From: Aurantiochytrium sp. KH105
Taxonomy: Eukaryota > Sar > Bigyra > Thraustochytrida > Thraustochytriidae
DNA length: 64,000 bases
Direction: 5' to 3'
Assembly (NCBI GenBank): GCA_003116975.1
Contig: BGKB01000021.1
Span: 682,001 to 746,000, forward strand
Shown here: piece by piece, positions 18,286 to 28,754 of the stretch
Position numbering within the stretch: position 1 is the first letter of the stretch
Layout of the letters: each line of letters starts with the position of its first letter
The notes under the pieces: generated by a model
Databases searched by the model: none
The model's input: the letters and a program-made list of their open reading frames with translations, nothing else
Told to the model about the DNA's origin: nothing
Made by a program: the position numbers and the translations under genes

Positions 18286-19024
18286 CTTGAAGAGCGTTTT
18301 TTTCTTTTTTATAAAACAAGAAAGCCCTGGGGCTATAGCGTTTTTGGCAAGACATCGTGTCCAGCAGCAAGCGTGCACAACAGACACAGATTCAGACTCA
18401 GACACAGAAAGAGCACCCTTGCTTCGTCCAGTTCATTTCCCTTAAGCATAAGCAGAATTTCTTGCACCTCACTTCGAACCAGCCTTCTTCTTTCTCTCTT
18501 CTTGCTCCTCCTCCCCGATCTAGTCTGTTTCTTGTTCTTCAGAATTCTGGCTCCGCGGCCTTCTTCGAGGTCTCGCCACCCCCTCCAGTGGCCAGCCTTG
18601 CTTGCCGCTCCAGAAAAGAAAAGGCAATCTTTGTGCCAGCCAGCTGCACTGCCGCTGCTGCAGCTGCTGCTGATAGTGAACGCGGGGAATGCAAGATCGT
18701 GCGGCTGTGAGTAGCTGGAGCTAGCTAGCTAGCTACAGCTAGCAGGCTGCCTGCCACTGCTGAGGCAACTCGCCTAAGAATGTGACAGCCTGTGCAGAGC
18801 GGCGAGGAGCGCGGCGCGGCAGACCACTAACTTCGACAGCTGGCCAGACCGTGCGCGACAGGCAGGCGGGCGGGCGGCGGACCCGAGCGCGCGGCACGCG
18901 CAGCGCAGCGCACGCCAGCAGCGGCCAGGTCCGCGCGGCGACGTCCGAGCGCGGGCGAAACCGCGGAGAGACAGCGAGGCGAGGGAGGAGCAGACGTCCG
19001 AACGAACGAACGAACGAACGAACG
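18286..19024. other. Intergenic region before the tryptophanyl-tRNA synthetase
   Basis: Contains pyrimidine-rich tracts, a TAGC palindromic repeat (about 18716-18742) and GC-rich sequence. An AACG tetranucleotide repeat (about 19000-19024) abuts the ATG of the next gene. No coding signal seen. Confidence 0.5.
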
Positions 19025-20624
19025 ATGGCCGAGGACGCCGCCGCCGTGGCCGCAGCTGCGGCCCCCGCCGAAGGCGAGAGCAGCCAGAACATCACCCCGT
19101 GGGATGTGGAGGCAGGCGATGATGGCGTCGACTACGAAAAGCTCGTTCGGGACTTTGGCTCGAGTCATATCGATGACGACCTCCTCGACCGCATGGAAAG
19201 GGTCACCGGTAAAAAGGTGCACCACTGGCTGCGCAAGAAAATTTTCTTCTCGCACCGGGATTTGGGCGAGATGCTTGACCTGTAAGTTTTTTTTGTTTCC
19301 CCTTCGAACCTCCTCGTTTCTGAGGCGTGTTTGTGTGTTGCGCGCGGTGGCTTTTATGAACCACGAAATCTACCGTCGTTGATGTTGTTGTTATCGCCGC
19401 ACTGTTGATTTGCAGTCGCTTGCATAGCAGCGCTTTTTTCTCGCTTGGGAGTGATGATTTACACAAAAAGCATAGTTCAGCTGAGAGTCCAATGACGACA
19501 CCATTCTGAAATTAGTCTTTCGCTCCTATCTGACCCAAGCGAGCGACCAAGTTTCGTAAAAGCAAAAAAGCACAACATGCCAGACGAGCTTTCTCATATA
19601 TTGTTTTCTCTGAGACTGACCTGACCTGACCTGACCTGACGCGACATGGCTTCATCTCTTTAAAATGCACAGCTACGAGGCCGGCAAGCCCTTCTATTTG
19701 TATACAGGCCGCGGCCCTTCCTCGGGCTCGCTGCATTTTGGCCACCTTCTTCCGTTTCTGTTCACCAAGTATCTTCAGGAGGCCTTTGACGTGCCACTTG
19801 TCATCCAGCTTACCGATGATGAAAAGTTCCTCTGGAAGGATCTTACTCTCGAGGAGGCCAACTACCTTGCCTACGAGAACGCCAAGGACATCATTGCGGT
19901 GGGCTTTGACCCAAAGAAAACCTTCATTTTCTCCAACATTGACTACATGGGCCATCTCTATGAGACCGTCCTCCGTATCCAGAAGAAGGTGACGCTCAAC
20001 CAGGTCAAGGGCGCCTTTGGCATGACGGAGTCAATGAGCATTGGGCAACACTCGTTCCCGGCCATTCAGGCCGCTCCGTCCTTCTCGAGTGCCTTTGCCA
20101 TTCCCTTGCGCGGCCAGACGGACCTCCCGTGCCTTATTCCCTGTGCCATCGATCAGGACCCGTACTTTCGCGTCACGCGCGATGTCGCCCCTCGTCTCGG
20201 CTTCCGCAAGCCCGGACTTATTCACTCCAAGTTTTTTCCCGCACTCCAGGGTGCCCAGACCAAGATGAGCGCCAGTTCCGAGACGAGCTCCATCTTCCTC
20301 ACGGACACGCCGGACATCATCAAAACAAAGGTCATGAAGTACGCCTTTTCTGGCGGCGGTGAGACGCTCGAGGAACATCGCAAGAACGGAGCCAACCTAG
20401 AGGTTGATATCTCTTACCAGTGGCTTCGCTTCTTCCTCGACGACGACGAGAAGCTGGAGCACATTGCCGAGGAGTACGGCTCTGGCCGCATGATGACTGG
20501 CGAGGTCAAGCAGACCCTTGTTGACGTGCTCTCCGATATCGTTCTCAAGTTCCAGGCCGACAGGGCCAAGGTCTCGGACGAGATCCTTGCAGAGTTCATG
20601 AGTGTGCGTCCTCTCGACTTTTAA
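19025..20624 (+). CDS. WARS1: Cytosolic tryptophanyl-tRNA synthetase, two exons
   Basis: Exons 19025-19281 and 19673-20624, with a 391-base GT-AG intron (donor GTAAGT), give 402 aa. Class I synthetase signatures are present: the HIGH-type motif in [12 protein letters not shown] near residue 100 and the KMSKS-type loop TKMSAS near 285. The N-terminal 85 residues resemble the short extension of eukaryotic cytosolic enzymes (TPWDVE...) and no WHEP domain or targeting peptide is seen. It charges tRNA-Trp. The start ATG directly follows an AACG repeat. The intron carries a CTGAC pentamer repeat near 19615-19640. No conserved residue is obviously missing. Confidence 0.95.
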
Positions 20625-20749
20625 TTTTAAAAACGAGGAAAAAGGGGAAACCTGTTTGTTTGTTCTACCCGGCATGTAATTGATTTTGTGATACATTTTG
20701 ACTTACTTTTTTCTTTTCGTTTTCTTCAATCTTCAAACTCATCTCAACA

Positions 20750-20908
20750 ATGCCGCCTTGGCGAAGAAGATCCGAGCATTTATATTTTCATGCCATCAAA
20801 AGTATGCACAACGTCTCAAGCCGCACGAAGCTCGCACATGCGGATTCGTCGCTGACGGACCCGGACTACTCGAACATGGAACTGGATTTGAACCACATTG
20901 CTGCTTGA
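20750..20908 (+). CDS. Possible 52-aa protein
   Basis: A short frame starts with ATG in AACAATG context 125 bases after the synthetase stop and follows a pyrimidine-rich stretch. The product has a basic N-terminus (PPWRRRSEHLYFHA) and an acidic Asp/Leu-rich C-terminus (DPDYSNMELDLNH). It shows no simple repeat, unlike most spurious ORFs here. No family recognised. It could be a small mitochondrial or regulatory protein, an exon of an unrecognised gene, or chance. Confidence 0.3.
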   Translation: MPPWRRRSEHLYFHAIKSMHNVSSRTKLAHADSSLTDPDYSNMELDLNHIAA

Positions 20909-21130
20909 TCGTTTGAGTGCCTACAAGAACAGCAATATCAACGGAGTCTCCGAGCAACAGCACGAAACTCATAAGTTTCTTTTCTGCCCTCTCTCGCGCT
21001 TTGTGCGGATGGGGAATTATCTCTACCTTTATTTCACGAGCACGAACCAAACACAGGCCTATCTTTTTCATTCGTTGACGTCAAAGAAATTTTCGCTCTT
21101 CAATTCTTTTTCATAGGTTATGCATGCGGT

Positions 21131-24100
21131 TTAGGAGATGATGCATGCGCTTGACTTGGTGCGTTCGACCTTTGGCTTGTCGTCTCTTTTGTTGGTTTTT
21201 CTCATCTCGGGAACTGCGTCTCTTCCGTCTTTTGCTTCTTGGTCTTGCTTCTCTTCCGCCAGGACATCTTCTTTTTCTTCTTTTTCTTTTTCTTCTTCTT
21301 TTTCTTCTTCTTCTTCTTCTTCTTCTTTTCCTGGAATCGTTTGCTTGTGGGTCTCTTGCTCTTCGTCTAACGCCTGGCCCTTATGCTTGTTCTCAAAGGT
21401 TTTTGTGACGCTCCGAAGCTTTTCAAGTTTGTCTCGGACCTCATTGAATCGCCGCTTTTCAGACGTAGAGTGAGGCTCGGCGGACCCGACAGGAGAAGAG
21501 AAGAAGTCGTCGATGTGCTGCCAGACATTCTCGGAAAGAGCATTGTCCTCGTCTTTGGCCTTCTCGAATGACTTATGGACAAGATCGAGTACTCGCTCGT
21601 ACCTCTCCTCGAGTGGGTCTGGCTTCGGCCGAGTGCGCAGCTCATCGAGGAGTCGATGTGAAATATTTGTCGACGGAACCCAGGCTACTTCGTCGCAAAG
21701 GTACTCCATGAAACGATACGTTGACTCGTGAAGTGCCAATGACGGGCTCGTGCAACATTCTCGCGCAAGAACTTCATATACGAGTTCATCGTGAAACGGT
21801 TCCTCTTTAGCGTTCTCTGTCAAGTACCATTGTCGAAGTAAGGCTTCAAGAGCATATAGCTCCTGAGGCACCGCTGTGGCTCTCATTATGCGCCTTGTCA
21901 ATGCGACGATGTCCTTCCCATTGATGCGAGAAATGACGAGCTCTGGAAGCAACTCAGTGATACACTCGAGTGCTGCTGTTCGCTCCACCGGCCCGGCATC
22001 AAGGCAGTGCCGGACAAGAGAGCCAAATCCCGCCTCTTTGATGATGGGAACCTTCACGTCTGCAGGTATGGGAATATTTTTCGCAAGGAGGGCTTTGCGC
22101 AATCGATCATCAAGTGGATCCGCTACGCCTTGAATTAACTCAGGCCCGCCTGTCTCGCCTCCGATATCGGTGCCGCCTCTTGCAGACGCCATCTGAGAAG
22201 TTAACGCTTCGCCGGCGTCCTCAGGTGACTGGTCTTTCGTCTCGTCAGATGTAGAGCTCTGATCAAAATCTGCGGGCGTTTTTTGCACTTCTCCATCGAC
22301 ACTTTTAGTCGCATCGTGTTCCTTTTGTTCACTAATATCATGCGATGACTCTATTCGACGAGCACTTTTGTCCTTGTCTTCCTTTTGTTCATCGACTTCA
22401 TGTGATAAAGTTTTTGCCCGAGCATCTGCATCGACATCCTCTTTCTCTTCATCATTTCTGCGTGCCGACTTCTTCTTCTTCTTGTTGTTGTTGCTGCGTG
22501 CGCTGTTTTCGTTGTCTCGTGGACTTCGCGGACTTCGCGGACTTCTTGGCCAGAGACGACCCATGAAGCCTCGAGACGGACTTGTCGATCGTCCCGTGGA
22601 ACTTGGGCGATCATCCTCTGGCTCAGCTGTGATTGGCTCTGGCTCAGCCGTAATTCGCTCTGGCTCTGGCTCAGTCTTGGATTCAACGTCGTCCTTTACA
22701 CCTTCGTTTGGCTTCACCTCCTCTTGCCTTCGCAATATCTCCTCATCCTCCGTCTTCATAATAGTTTCTGAACGTGCACTCTGCGCTCTGTTTAAGGGGA
22801 TTGACGAGTCTTGCTCGTTCGACTTCTGCTCGCCTTCCTCCTCCTCGGCAATATATTGTGTATTGGCACTGCGAAATGTGCCGTTACTCATTCTCGTCTC
22901 GGCTTCCACTGGACTTGACTTGTCTTCATCAGTGAGCCTTATTTCTTCTGAAGCATCATAGAGACGTGATTCTGCCGCTTGCGGGAGTTCTCGCTCAAAG
23001 TTATCACTTCTTGCGGACATGGGAGGTTCGCGCGCTAGATCGACACAGTTTCCATGAATACTTTCGAAATCCTCTGCAGCGGCACAAGCAACGCTTTCGA
23101 TTTGTAGGCGAAGTTTGTTGCACGCTTCCACATCACCGCCATCTTGTTCCACGAGAAGGAGCGCCTCGAAACGCGCGAGTGCAGTGCCAAGCTCCAGTAG
23201 TTCGTCCACAGCGCTCTGAAGTCGCCACACAGCGTCGAGCAATTCTTCCTGAGAAATATCGAGCTTTCCAGCTAGACAGTCCTCTTCCAGCAAGAGAAGC
23301 TTTTCAACGCGGTCTTGGAGACCCCCAACAAAGCCAGCAGTCGTCTCGGATATGCGGTAAGGCGTTGCTGTAGTATTGATGACATTCATGGCGATGCCAA
23401 GAGAAAGAAGAGCCTTGTCAACCTCGGTCATTTGCGCATGGTCGTAGCCGTGTTCGCGTTCGTCGCAGTCTATATTGTTCGTAATGACTTCGAATCGCCG
23501 CCGCTGGCGAAGACCTCGACGGCTTGTGTCAACTGCAAGCTTGGTACCTGATCTTGTTTCGGTTTCGTCGTCTATTTGCGGACGAGGTGCAGGCGATTCA
23601 TACAGTAGATCCGTGGCAGATTCGCCGAAAACGCGCACAGACAAAAGACTTGCCTGGTCAAAGAGGTTGCGTTTGTTGGAATAGCATTCCGGAATACGAA
23701 GAATAAGCCCTGTCCCATACGCGTCGACCCGAGCGCGCTTGCACTCATTCAATGAGTGATCCTGGAGTAAGTTTGAGTCGAAAGACATGCGACCAATGTA
23801 ATAAGCTCCGCCTTGAGTCTGGAAACCAGTCACAAAGACATCGACGCTACGCGGGGTTCGAAACGAGTGAGCAACAATTTCGATATCATCAATTCGGGTG
23901 CAGCTAGGAAAAGAGAGCTCTATCTCTTGCGGCCAGACACAGAAGCTTTCGGTGCACCAGCCTCTGAGGTCCTGGTTCGTTTCATCGGAGTTCCAATCTT
24001 CTAGGGCTTCGGCCGGACACAAACCGTCCTGCGAGGTCCATCCGCAAACTTGATACCGTACGAGTCGGTCCTCGTCGTCTTGCGCAACAGCCTTTGACTT

Positions 24101-24217
24101 TCCCGCCCCCCTGATCATGTCCTTGCCGCCCTCTTGCCGTATCCATGGTTCACCTTTGTCTGTCAGCAGGACAGTGGCGCCATCGACTGTCTCTATGCTC
24201 TCCACGCGCGTATCCAT
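21131..24217 (-). CDS. CEP104/FAP256-like ciliary tip protein with CaaX end
   Basis: A single-exon frame from the ATG at 24217 gives 1,028 aa. Residues about 50-215 resemble the N-terminal jelly-roll of CEP104: a Trp-containing strand, then FCVWPQEIELSF, then CTRIDDIEIVAHSF. A helical region follows (about 290-400), then a long acidic Ser/Glu/Lys-rich linker with SPRSPR repeats (about 400-680). Residues about 695-885 form an all-helical repeat region resembling the CEP104 TOG domain. The C-terminus is a Glu/Lys helix ending CIIS, a potential farnesylation (CaaX) box. CEP104 binds tubulin at ciliary and microtubule tips. The family zinc fingers were not seen. Assignment rests on the N-terminal block and domain order. 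Confidence 0.65.
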   Translation of the reverse strand: MDTRVESIETVDGATVLLTDKGEPWIRQEGGKDMIRGAGKSKAVAQDDEDRLVRYQVCGWTSQDGLCPAEALEDWNSDETNQDLRGWCTESFCVWPQEIELSFPSCTRIDDIEIVAHSFRTPRSVDVFVTGFQTQGGAYYIGRMSFDSNLLQDHSLNECKRARVDAYGTGLILRIPECYSNKRNLFDQASLLSVRVFGESATDLLYESPAPRPQIDDETETRSGTKLAVDTSRRGLRQRRRFEVITNNIDCDEREHGYDHAQMTEVDKALLSLGIAMNVINTTATPYRISETTAGFVGGLQDRVEKLLLLEEDCLAGKLDISQEELLDAVWRLQSAVDELLELGTALARFEALLLVEQDGGDVEACNKLRLQIESVACAAAEDFESIHGNCVDLAREPPMSARSDNFERELPQAAESRLYDASEEIRLTDEDKSSPVEAETRMSNGTFRSANTQYIAEEEEGEQKSNEQDSSIPLNRAQSARSETIMKTEDEEILRRQEEVKPNEGVKDDVESKTEPEPERITAEPEPITAEPEDDRPSSTGRSTSPSRGFMGRLWPRSPRSPRSPRDNENSARSNNNKKKKKSARRNDEEKEDVDADARAKTLSHEVDEQKEDKDKSARRIESSHDISEQKEHDATKSVDGEVQKTPADFDQSSTSDETKDQSPEDAGEALTSQMASARGGTDIGGETGGPELIQGVADPLDDRLRKALLAKNIPIPADVKVPIIKEAGFGSLVRHCLDAGPVERTAALECITELLPELVISRINGKDIVALTRRIMRATAVPQELYALEALLRQWYLTENAKEEPFHDELVYEVLARECCTSPSLALHESTYRFMEYLCDEVAWVPSTNISHRLLDELRTRPKPDPLEERYERVLDLVHKSFEKAKDEDNALSENVWQHIDDFFSSPVGSAEPHSTSEKRRFNEVRDKLEKLRSVTKTFENKHKGQALDEEQETHKQTIPGKEEEEEEEEKEEEKEKEEKEDVLAEEKQDQEAKDGRDAVPEMRKTNKRDDKPKVERTKSSACIIS

Positions 24218-25793
24218 TGCTTCTCCAGCTCGCTCGACTGAGCTCGCCGTAGCTCACAACCCCACGCAACGCCGCCTCCGCTGTCTCGCGTGCGCAGCTT
24301 CAGCCACGCATTGCCAGTCGCAAACCCATCCCTTGCCTTCTCTCCCTCCTCCCTCCTCCCCACGCTCGCCGCTCGTCCCATCCATCATCACCTGGCCGGC
24401 TGGCGCCTCCGCTCCGCGCCGCACGGCCTTCTCGTACCTCCGTCCCGGAGCTCGCGTGCCAAAACGGTGTGCACCCGCTTCTGCGCACCAGGGTGTGCGC
24501 TCGTCGCGGACCCCCCCCGCCCCGCGCGTCCCCGTTCGTGTTCCCGGGTCCTGTGAGTCCCCGCGCGCGGAGATACGGGACTGGGAAAGTGACCGTTGGG
24601 CCACTTGGAGCGCGGCGGAAAGGGGCTCAACAGCCACGCTCGCCGAGCCCGCGCCCGCGGCGGTCGGCGGCGGCGCGCGCGTCGAGGCCGCGGCCGGCGC
24701 AGGCTCCGGGCGCGGGGGACCGGCCAGCACCTTCGCGCAGGCCCGCGGCCGCGGCGGCGGCGCCGGAGAGCCCGCGGAGGGGGCCCTGGAAGCCGCCGAG
24801 CGACCGGGGCCCGGGGCGTGCTCTGCGCAGAGCTCTCAGCCTGCTTGCTCGCTTCCGCGGCAGCACCGTGCACGCGCTGCGCTGGCGAGCGCCCGCGCGA
24901 GGCCTGGCAAGGGAAGCGGCGCGCCGGTCGTGCTGCTGCTGCTTCTTCCCAGCCAAGCCGAGCGAGAGCCGCCCGACCTGGCTGGCTGCAGGCCGCCTGC
25001 CTCTCTGAGCTGGCACGGGACCGCAGCTGCAAGGCGACCCGCGGTAGCCCTCGTCTAGCTGGCTACGCTACTTGCAGGCCCCTCCCTGGCAGCCCAGGCC
25101 GTGCACGGCCGGGAGGGATCGATCCTGTGCCAACCGAAGGCAAGAAGTCCCCGCTGACGAGCGAGCGGGCAAGCGAGCGAGCAGGCAAGCGAGCAAACGA
25201 GCAAGGCGGCACATAGGCAGGTAGGCAGGCACGGACACGGCCCTCGCGCGGGTTTGTCGATATCGAGGCGAGCGTAGTGGTGAAGTGGGGCGACTCGGAG
25301 CTTACGCGCACCGTCACTTCAGAGCAGACAACAAACAGACTTCGAAAAGCGAGGCAAACCGACTCGGTCGAGCCCTTTTTCTTGACCCGGAGCCCGGGCC
25401 CAGGTCCCGAACGCCATCGGCTGAGGTCTCGGAGAAGAGGCGTAGGCGAGCGAGCCAGCAGGGCGAGGCGAAGCGAGGCGAAGCGAGGCTGCCGAAGCGA
25501 GGCTCCGAGTCGAGTGGACCGTGCTCGCGCAAACGGGTTTCTTGAAAGACGGCCGCTCTCGCCCCGAGGTCGTTCGTTCGTTCGTTCGTTCGTTCAATCG
25601 ATCGATCGATCGTTCCTCAACGAGTGGGACGTGTGCGAGCGCAAAAGTACTGTCGTTGCCATTGCCGCTGTTGTCGCCAGCCACCGACGTCGCGGCCGAC
25701 GCTACTGTCGCGCGGGATTGACGCTGCAGCGGCAATACTCAGGTCGAATCGGTACGGCACGGCGCCTGGAAGCATTCCAACGAACGATTGATC
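24218..25793. other. Divergent intergenic region, CEP104-like and MYB
   Basis: About 1.6 kb, strongly GC-rich (about 24480-25020), with GAGC/AAGC repeats near 25158-25210 and a CGTT array followed by an ATCG array at about 25573-25614, about 180 bases before the MYB start. All ORFs here are Arg/Ala/Pro composition artefacts. No gene supported. Confidence 0.5.
25573..25614. repeat. CGTT and ATCG tetranucleotide arrays
   Basis: Several CGTT units are followed directly by ATCG units in the leader of the MYB gene. It is one of many tetranucleotide arrays upstream of start codons in this window. Confidence 0.9.
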
Positions 25794-27404
25794 ATGGAGT
25801 CAAGTCTACGGCGCAAGAATGGCAAGTCCTTCCAACGAAGGGCATGGACCAAGGCCGAAGACGTTGTCATCATGAGACTTGTAGGCAACTCTGCTGCAGG
25901 CAAACAATGGTCTCAAATTGCGTCGCAGCTAAATCAGCAGCTCCCAGAGGCGAATCGCACAGGGAAACAGTGCCGTACGCGATGGATGAATCATCTCGAC
26001 CCGTCGATCTCAAAAGATCCTTGGACTTGCGCAGAGGAAAAAACCCTCGTGGAAGCGCAGGCTTCCTTCGGGAATCAGTGGGCTAGAATCGCCAAATTAC
26101 TGCCTGGGCGTACAGATAACGCCATCAAGAACCACTGGTACTCCACTCTGCGCAAGCGGAAACGAAAGCTTTCACGGCCCGACTCGATGGCTTCCATTCC
26201 GGACTCGTACTCTAGCGTTCCTCACGGCCATCACGTCTATGGTTCCGGAGCGCCGCATCATTTGCCGCAACACCCTCCACTGCTTTCTCCACAGCAGTAC
26301 GCTCCGATGCCAATGCCACCTAATCACATGTACGGTTTTCAACCAAATGGATATGCTGGGGTACATTCACCAGGTGCAAGTCCGTACCTGAGTTGGGGTG
26401 GCCCGCCAACGGTGTCGTCCTGTGTCCAGCACCACTATTCGGGGCCCTCGATATCGTCTTGTCAGCCGCAACATGGAGGTCACGCTACGCCAAGCTACAT
26501 TGGACAAATGCAGTCTCCTTATGCCAGCACGCACACTGTTTCGTGGACCTCTTCCAAAAAGGCTTCGCGTAGAAGGAGGTCCACCAGCACTAGCTCCGGA
26601 ACGACCAAAACGCAGCTGCAAACGCAAACGAAACAAACGCAGCAGCAAACACAAACGCCAAAGAACTTGCCAGCTTCTGCTTCTGTAACCACAGTAAGCC
26701 CCTTGCAGACATCGTCATCCTCCTCTTCATCTGCAACAGCGTCAATCAGCGCTGAGTCCATGCTCGAAGGATCGCAAGGGGTTCTCGTCGAAAACACCGC
26801 AAATGGCTCAGTGGGTCCGAGTGAGGCACTCTCGACCGCACCATATGACAAGGCCTTTTCAGACCACGAATTTAAAGGCCTTGCAGCCAAGAAAGAGAAC
26901 CTCGATAGTGCCAAGAACGAACGTAACGAAAAGAAGCAGATCCGTCCTCCAGCGATCAACACATGCATGCCAGCACGAATTTTCGATGCGAGCGCAAGTG
27001 CCATTCCTTTTCCTGGCACGGATCGTCTTTCTACACATACCGTTTCGCCTGGGCTGCTCCCCTTTGGTTTCAGTCCGCGCAACGCAGACGTCAGTAGCCC
27101 CCAAGTATCCACACCGCGTGTCCCTGACCTGCGGAATTTGGGGGACTCTGCATATCTATCCATTTTGACCAGCCCGCTCTCGGTTCGCGGCGAGACTGGC
27201 GGGGATGGTGTGGAGCAAACTCCGATTCGGAAAAAGAGACGGGTTCAAGACTTTGTTTTTCCTGAGGCTATCTCCCCCATGCCCTTTTGTCCATCGCCGT
27301 TTTTTCGGGATAGTCGGCCGTCGCCGCGAGTGCCTCTTGGAAGCGCGGGCAATGCCTTTAGTTTCGAAGACGAGATCCTTGCAAACGGCTCCATCGTGCC
27401 ATAG
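25794..27404 (+). CDS. R2R3-MYB-type transcription factor
   Basis: The first ATG is at 25794 and the product is 536 aa. Two MYB repeats occupy about residues 15-118: R2 with Trp spacing in RAWTKAED, QWSQIA and RWMNHL, and R3 with PWTCAEE, QWARIA and HWYSTL. The R3 recognition helix GRTDNAIKNHWYS is typical of MYB proteins that bind AAC-type sites. A basic cluster (KRKRK) right after R3 may be the nuclear signal. The rest is low-complexity His/Pro/Ser and Gln/Thr-rich sequence, with short Pro-rich conserved-looking blocks near the C-terminus (SPMPFCPSPF). It should act in the nucleus as a DNA-binding regulator; its targets are unknown. No intron is needed. Confidence 0.92.
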   Translation: MESSLRRKNGKSFQRRAWTKAEDVVIMRLVGNSAAGKQWSQIASQLNQQLPEANRTGKQCRTRWMNHLDPSISKDPWTCAEEKTLVEAQASFGNQWARIAKLLPGRTDNAIKNHWYSTLRKRKRKLSRPDSMASIPDSYSSVPHGHHVYGSGAPHHLPQHPPLLSPQQYAPMPMPPNHMYGFQPNGYAGVHSPGASPYLSWGGPPTVSSCVQHHYSGPSISSCQPQHGGHATPSYIGQMQSPYASTHTVSWTSSKKASRRRRSTSTSSGTTKTQLQTQTKQTQQQTQTPKNLPASASVTTVSPLQTSSSSSSSATASISAESMLEGSQGVLVENTANGSVGPSEALSTAPYDKAFSDHEFKGLAAKKENLDSAKNERNEKKQIRPPAINTCMPARIFDASASAIPFPGTDRLSTHTVSPGLLPFGFSPRNADVSSPQVSTPRVPDLRNLGDSAYLSILTSPLSVRGETGGDGVEQTPIRKKRRVQDFVFPEAISPMPFCPSPFFRDSRPSPRVPLGSAGNAFSFEDEILANGSIVP

Positions 27405-27836
27405 TTTTCATACTGTGGCCCCCTCATTGTTCGACAAGACCGACTTGAATGAATGAAGGAAATTGTGTTTGCCAAACTCACCAAAACCACTTTAATTTTT
27501 GCAAGGGTACATTATTCCTGGCCCTTGTCAACGGATTTAAGAAAAGGTTTGAGGTCGGATAATTTCTTTCTAGAAGGATCACACGAATTTCCATTGCCCA
27601 CGCGGGTTGTTCTCTTTTGATCTGCTTCGTGTGTTTCAGGTCAGATTTGACAAAGAAAATTGGAACTTGACTGGTGGAGACGATTGCTCGAATAATTGCT
27701 TGTCGGATAAAAGCTCATGATGATGATGGTTTTTAGGTGTTTGGCATCAAAGGAAGAGAAAAACATTACTTCGGAATTGCAAGAGTAGGGTATATTATCT
27801 TATCGCGACAGCAAGCTTTCACTCCAACGTGTCTAG
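27405..27836. other. Convergent 3' region, MYB and COQ4
   Basis: AT-richer than the flanking genes, as expected of 3' flanks. No ORF with coding character was seen. Confidence 0.5.
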
Positions 27837-28754
27837 CTATGACGAAACCGGCTTTCCGGAGGTTCCCTCTTTTGCTCGCTGAGCCGCCCGAGCATCGAGC
27901 GCCTGGAGATAGGTCTCGAATGGCGAGCGACGTGCACGCTCGGCCTGGGAAAGCCCAGGTCCAAGGGCCTGAAGAGCCATCTCGTAATGCTTGCGCATGA
28001 GTGGAACTCGTGACGGCTCCCACGAGGCGTCAAGACTTGCGAGCGACTCGGGTAGGGCGCGAAGACCCACACGCTTTCGCATTTCGGGAAGAGGCTCTTC
28101 CCAGCATTCTTCAAAGTAAATGTTGAGAAAGAAATCCGAGCGCTTGGCCATTTGTACACACCACATGACGTACGCGCTCAGCGCAGAAGGCGGTCCATTC
28201 CCCAACAGGCTGTGCAATGGCCCACCACGCAAAAGAGAGCTGCGCATGCTGGGCTCTGCGCGGAGGCCCCCAGCAAAAGCGGCCAGCGCTGTCATGGGCA
28301 GCCCAGTTTGTACCATTTCGAACCACTTGAGTGCAACCTCGCCGCTGACGCTCACGGGCACGCCGCAGATGGCGTGCAGGAGATCGTGGGTATCTCGGTA
28401 GCGCTGCATAATGTACGCAAGCTCTGGGTCTTCGACGTAGCGCACCTGAGGGCGCGTACCAAACTCAAAACCGTGCATATTCAGGTACGCTGCAAAGGCG
28501 CCGCCGACGGTATCTGCAGGCAGCTTTTCGAGGCGCGCAAAGTCAACTGCGCGCTGCTCAAGAACAGGTCGCTCACGCAGGATCCTTCGGCCGGTTTCGT
28601 GACGCATCATCTTGCCACGCATCTCGCGCAGCGCAGCGTCTCCCGTGGCTTCTGCTACCGCCGCCACAGACTCTCCGCCCAGGTATGGGTCTCGCAGAGC
28701 GCGCAGCGCCTCCCGGACGGCCACGCCCAGGCGTCCCGCGCCCGAGAGCGCCAT
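27837..28754 (-). CDS. COQ4: Ubiquinone biosynthesis protein COQ4
   Basis: The ATG at 28754 begins 305 aa; longer in-frame extension upstream is low-complexity Lys/Arg/Glu and is not used. The protein matches the Coq4 family through most of its length: an N-terminal block with DPYLGGESVAAVAE, the family zinc motif HDxxH...GxxxxxxGE in HDLLHAICGVPVSVSGE (about residues 119-135), and a C-terminal region with the MRKRVGLRALPESL-type element. Coq4 acts at the matrix face of the inner mitochondrial membrane, organises the CoQ synthetic complex and is linked to C1 decarboxylation and hydroxylation of the ring. The N-terminus (Arg/Ala/Gly-rich) could serve as the targeting signal. Divergent from the villin-headpiece gene. 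Confidence 0.93.
   Translation of the reverse strand: MALSGAGRLGVAVREALRALRDPYLGGESVAAVAEATGDAALREMRGKMMRHETGRRILRERPVLEQRAVDFARLEKLPADTVGGAFAAYLNMHGFEFGTRPQVRYVEDPELAYIMQRYRDTHDLLHAICGVPVSVSGEVALKWFEMVQTGLPMTALAAFAGGLRAEPSMRSSLLRGGPLHSLLGNGPPSALSAYVMWCVQMAKRSDFFLNIYFEECWEEPLPEMRKRVGLRALPESLASLDASWEPSRVPLMRKHYEMALQALGPGLSQAERARRSPFETYLQALDARAAQRAKEGTSGKPVSS

Noticed and set aside
20860-20900. tRNA-like B box (reverse complement of GGTTCAAATCC)
   Set aside because: The T-stem does not pair and no A box or acceptor stem was found nearby; it falls inside the 52-aa ORF.
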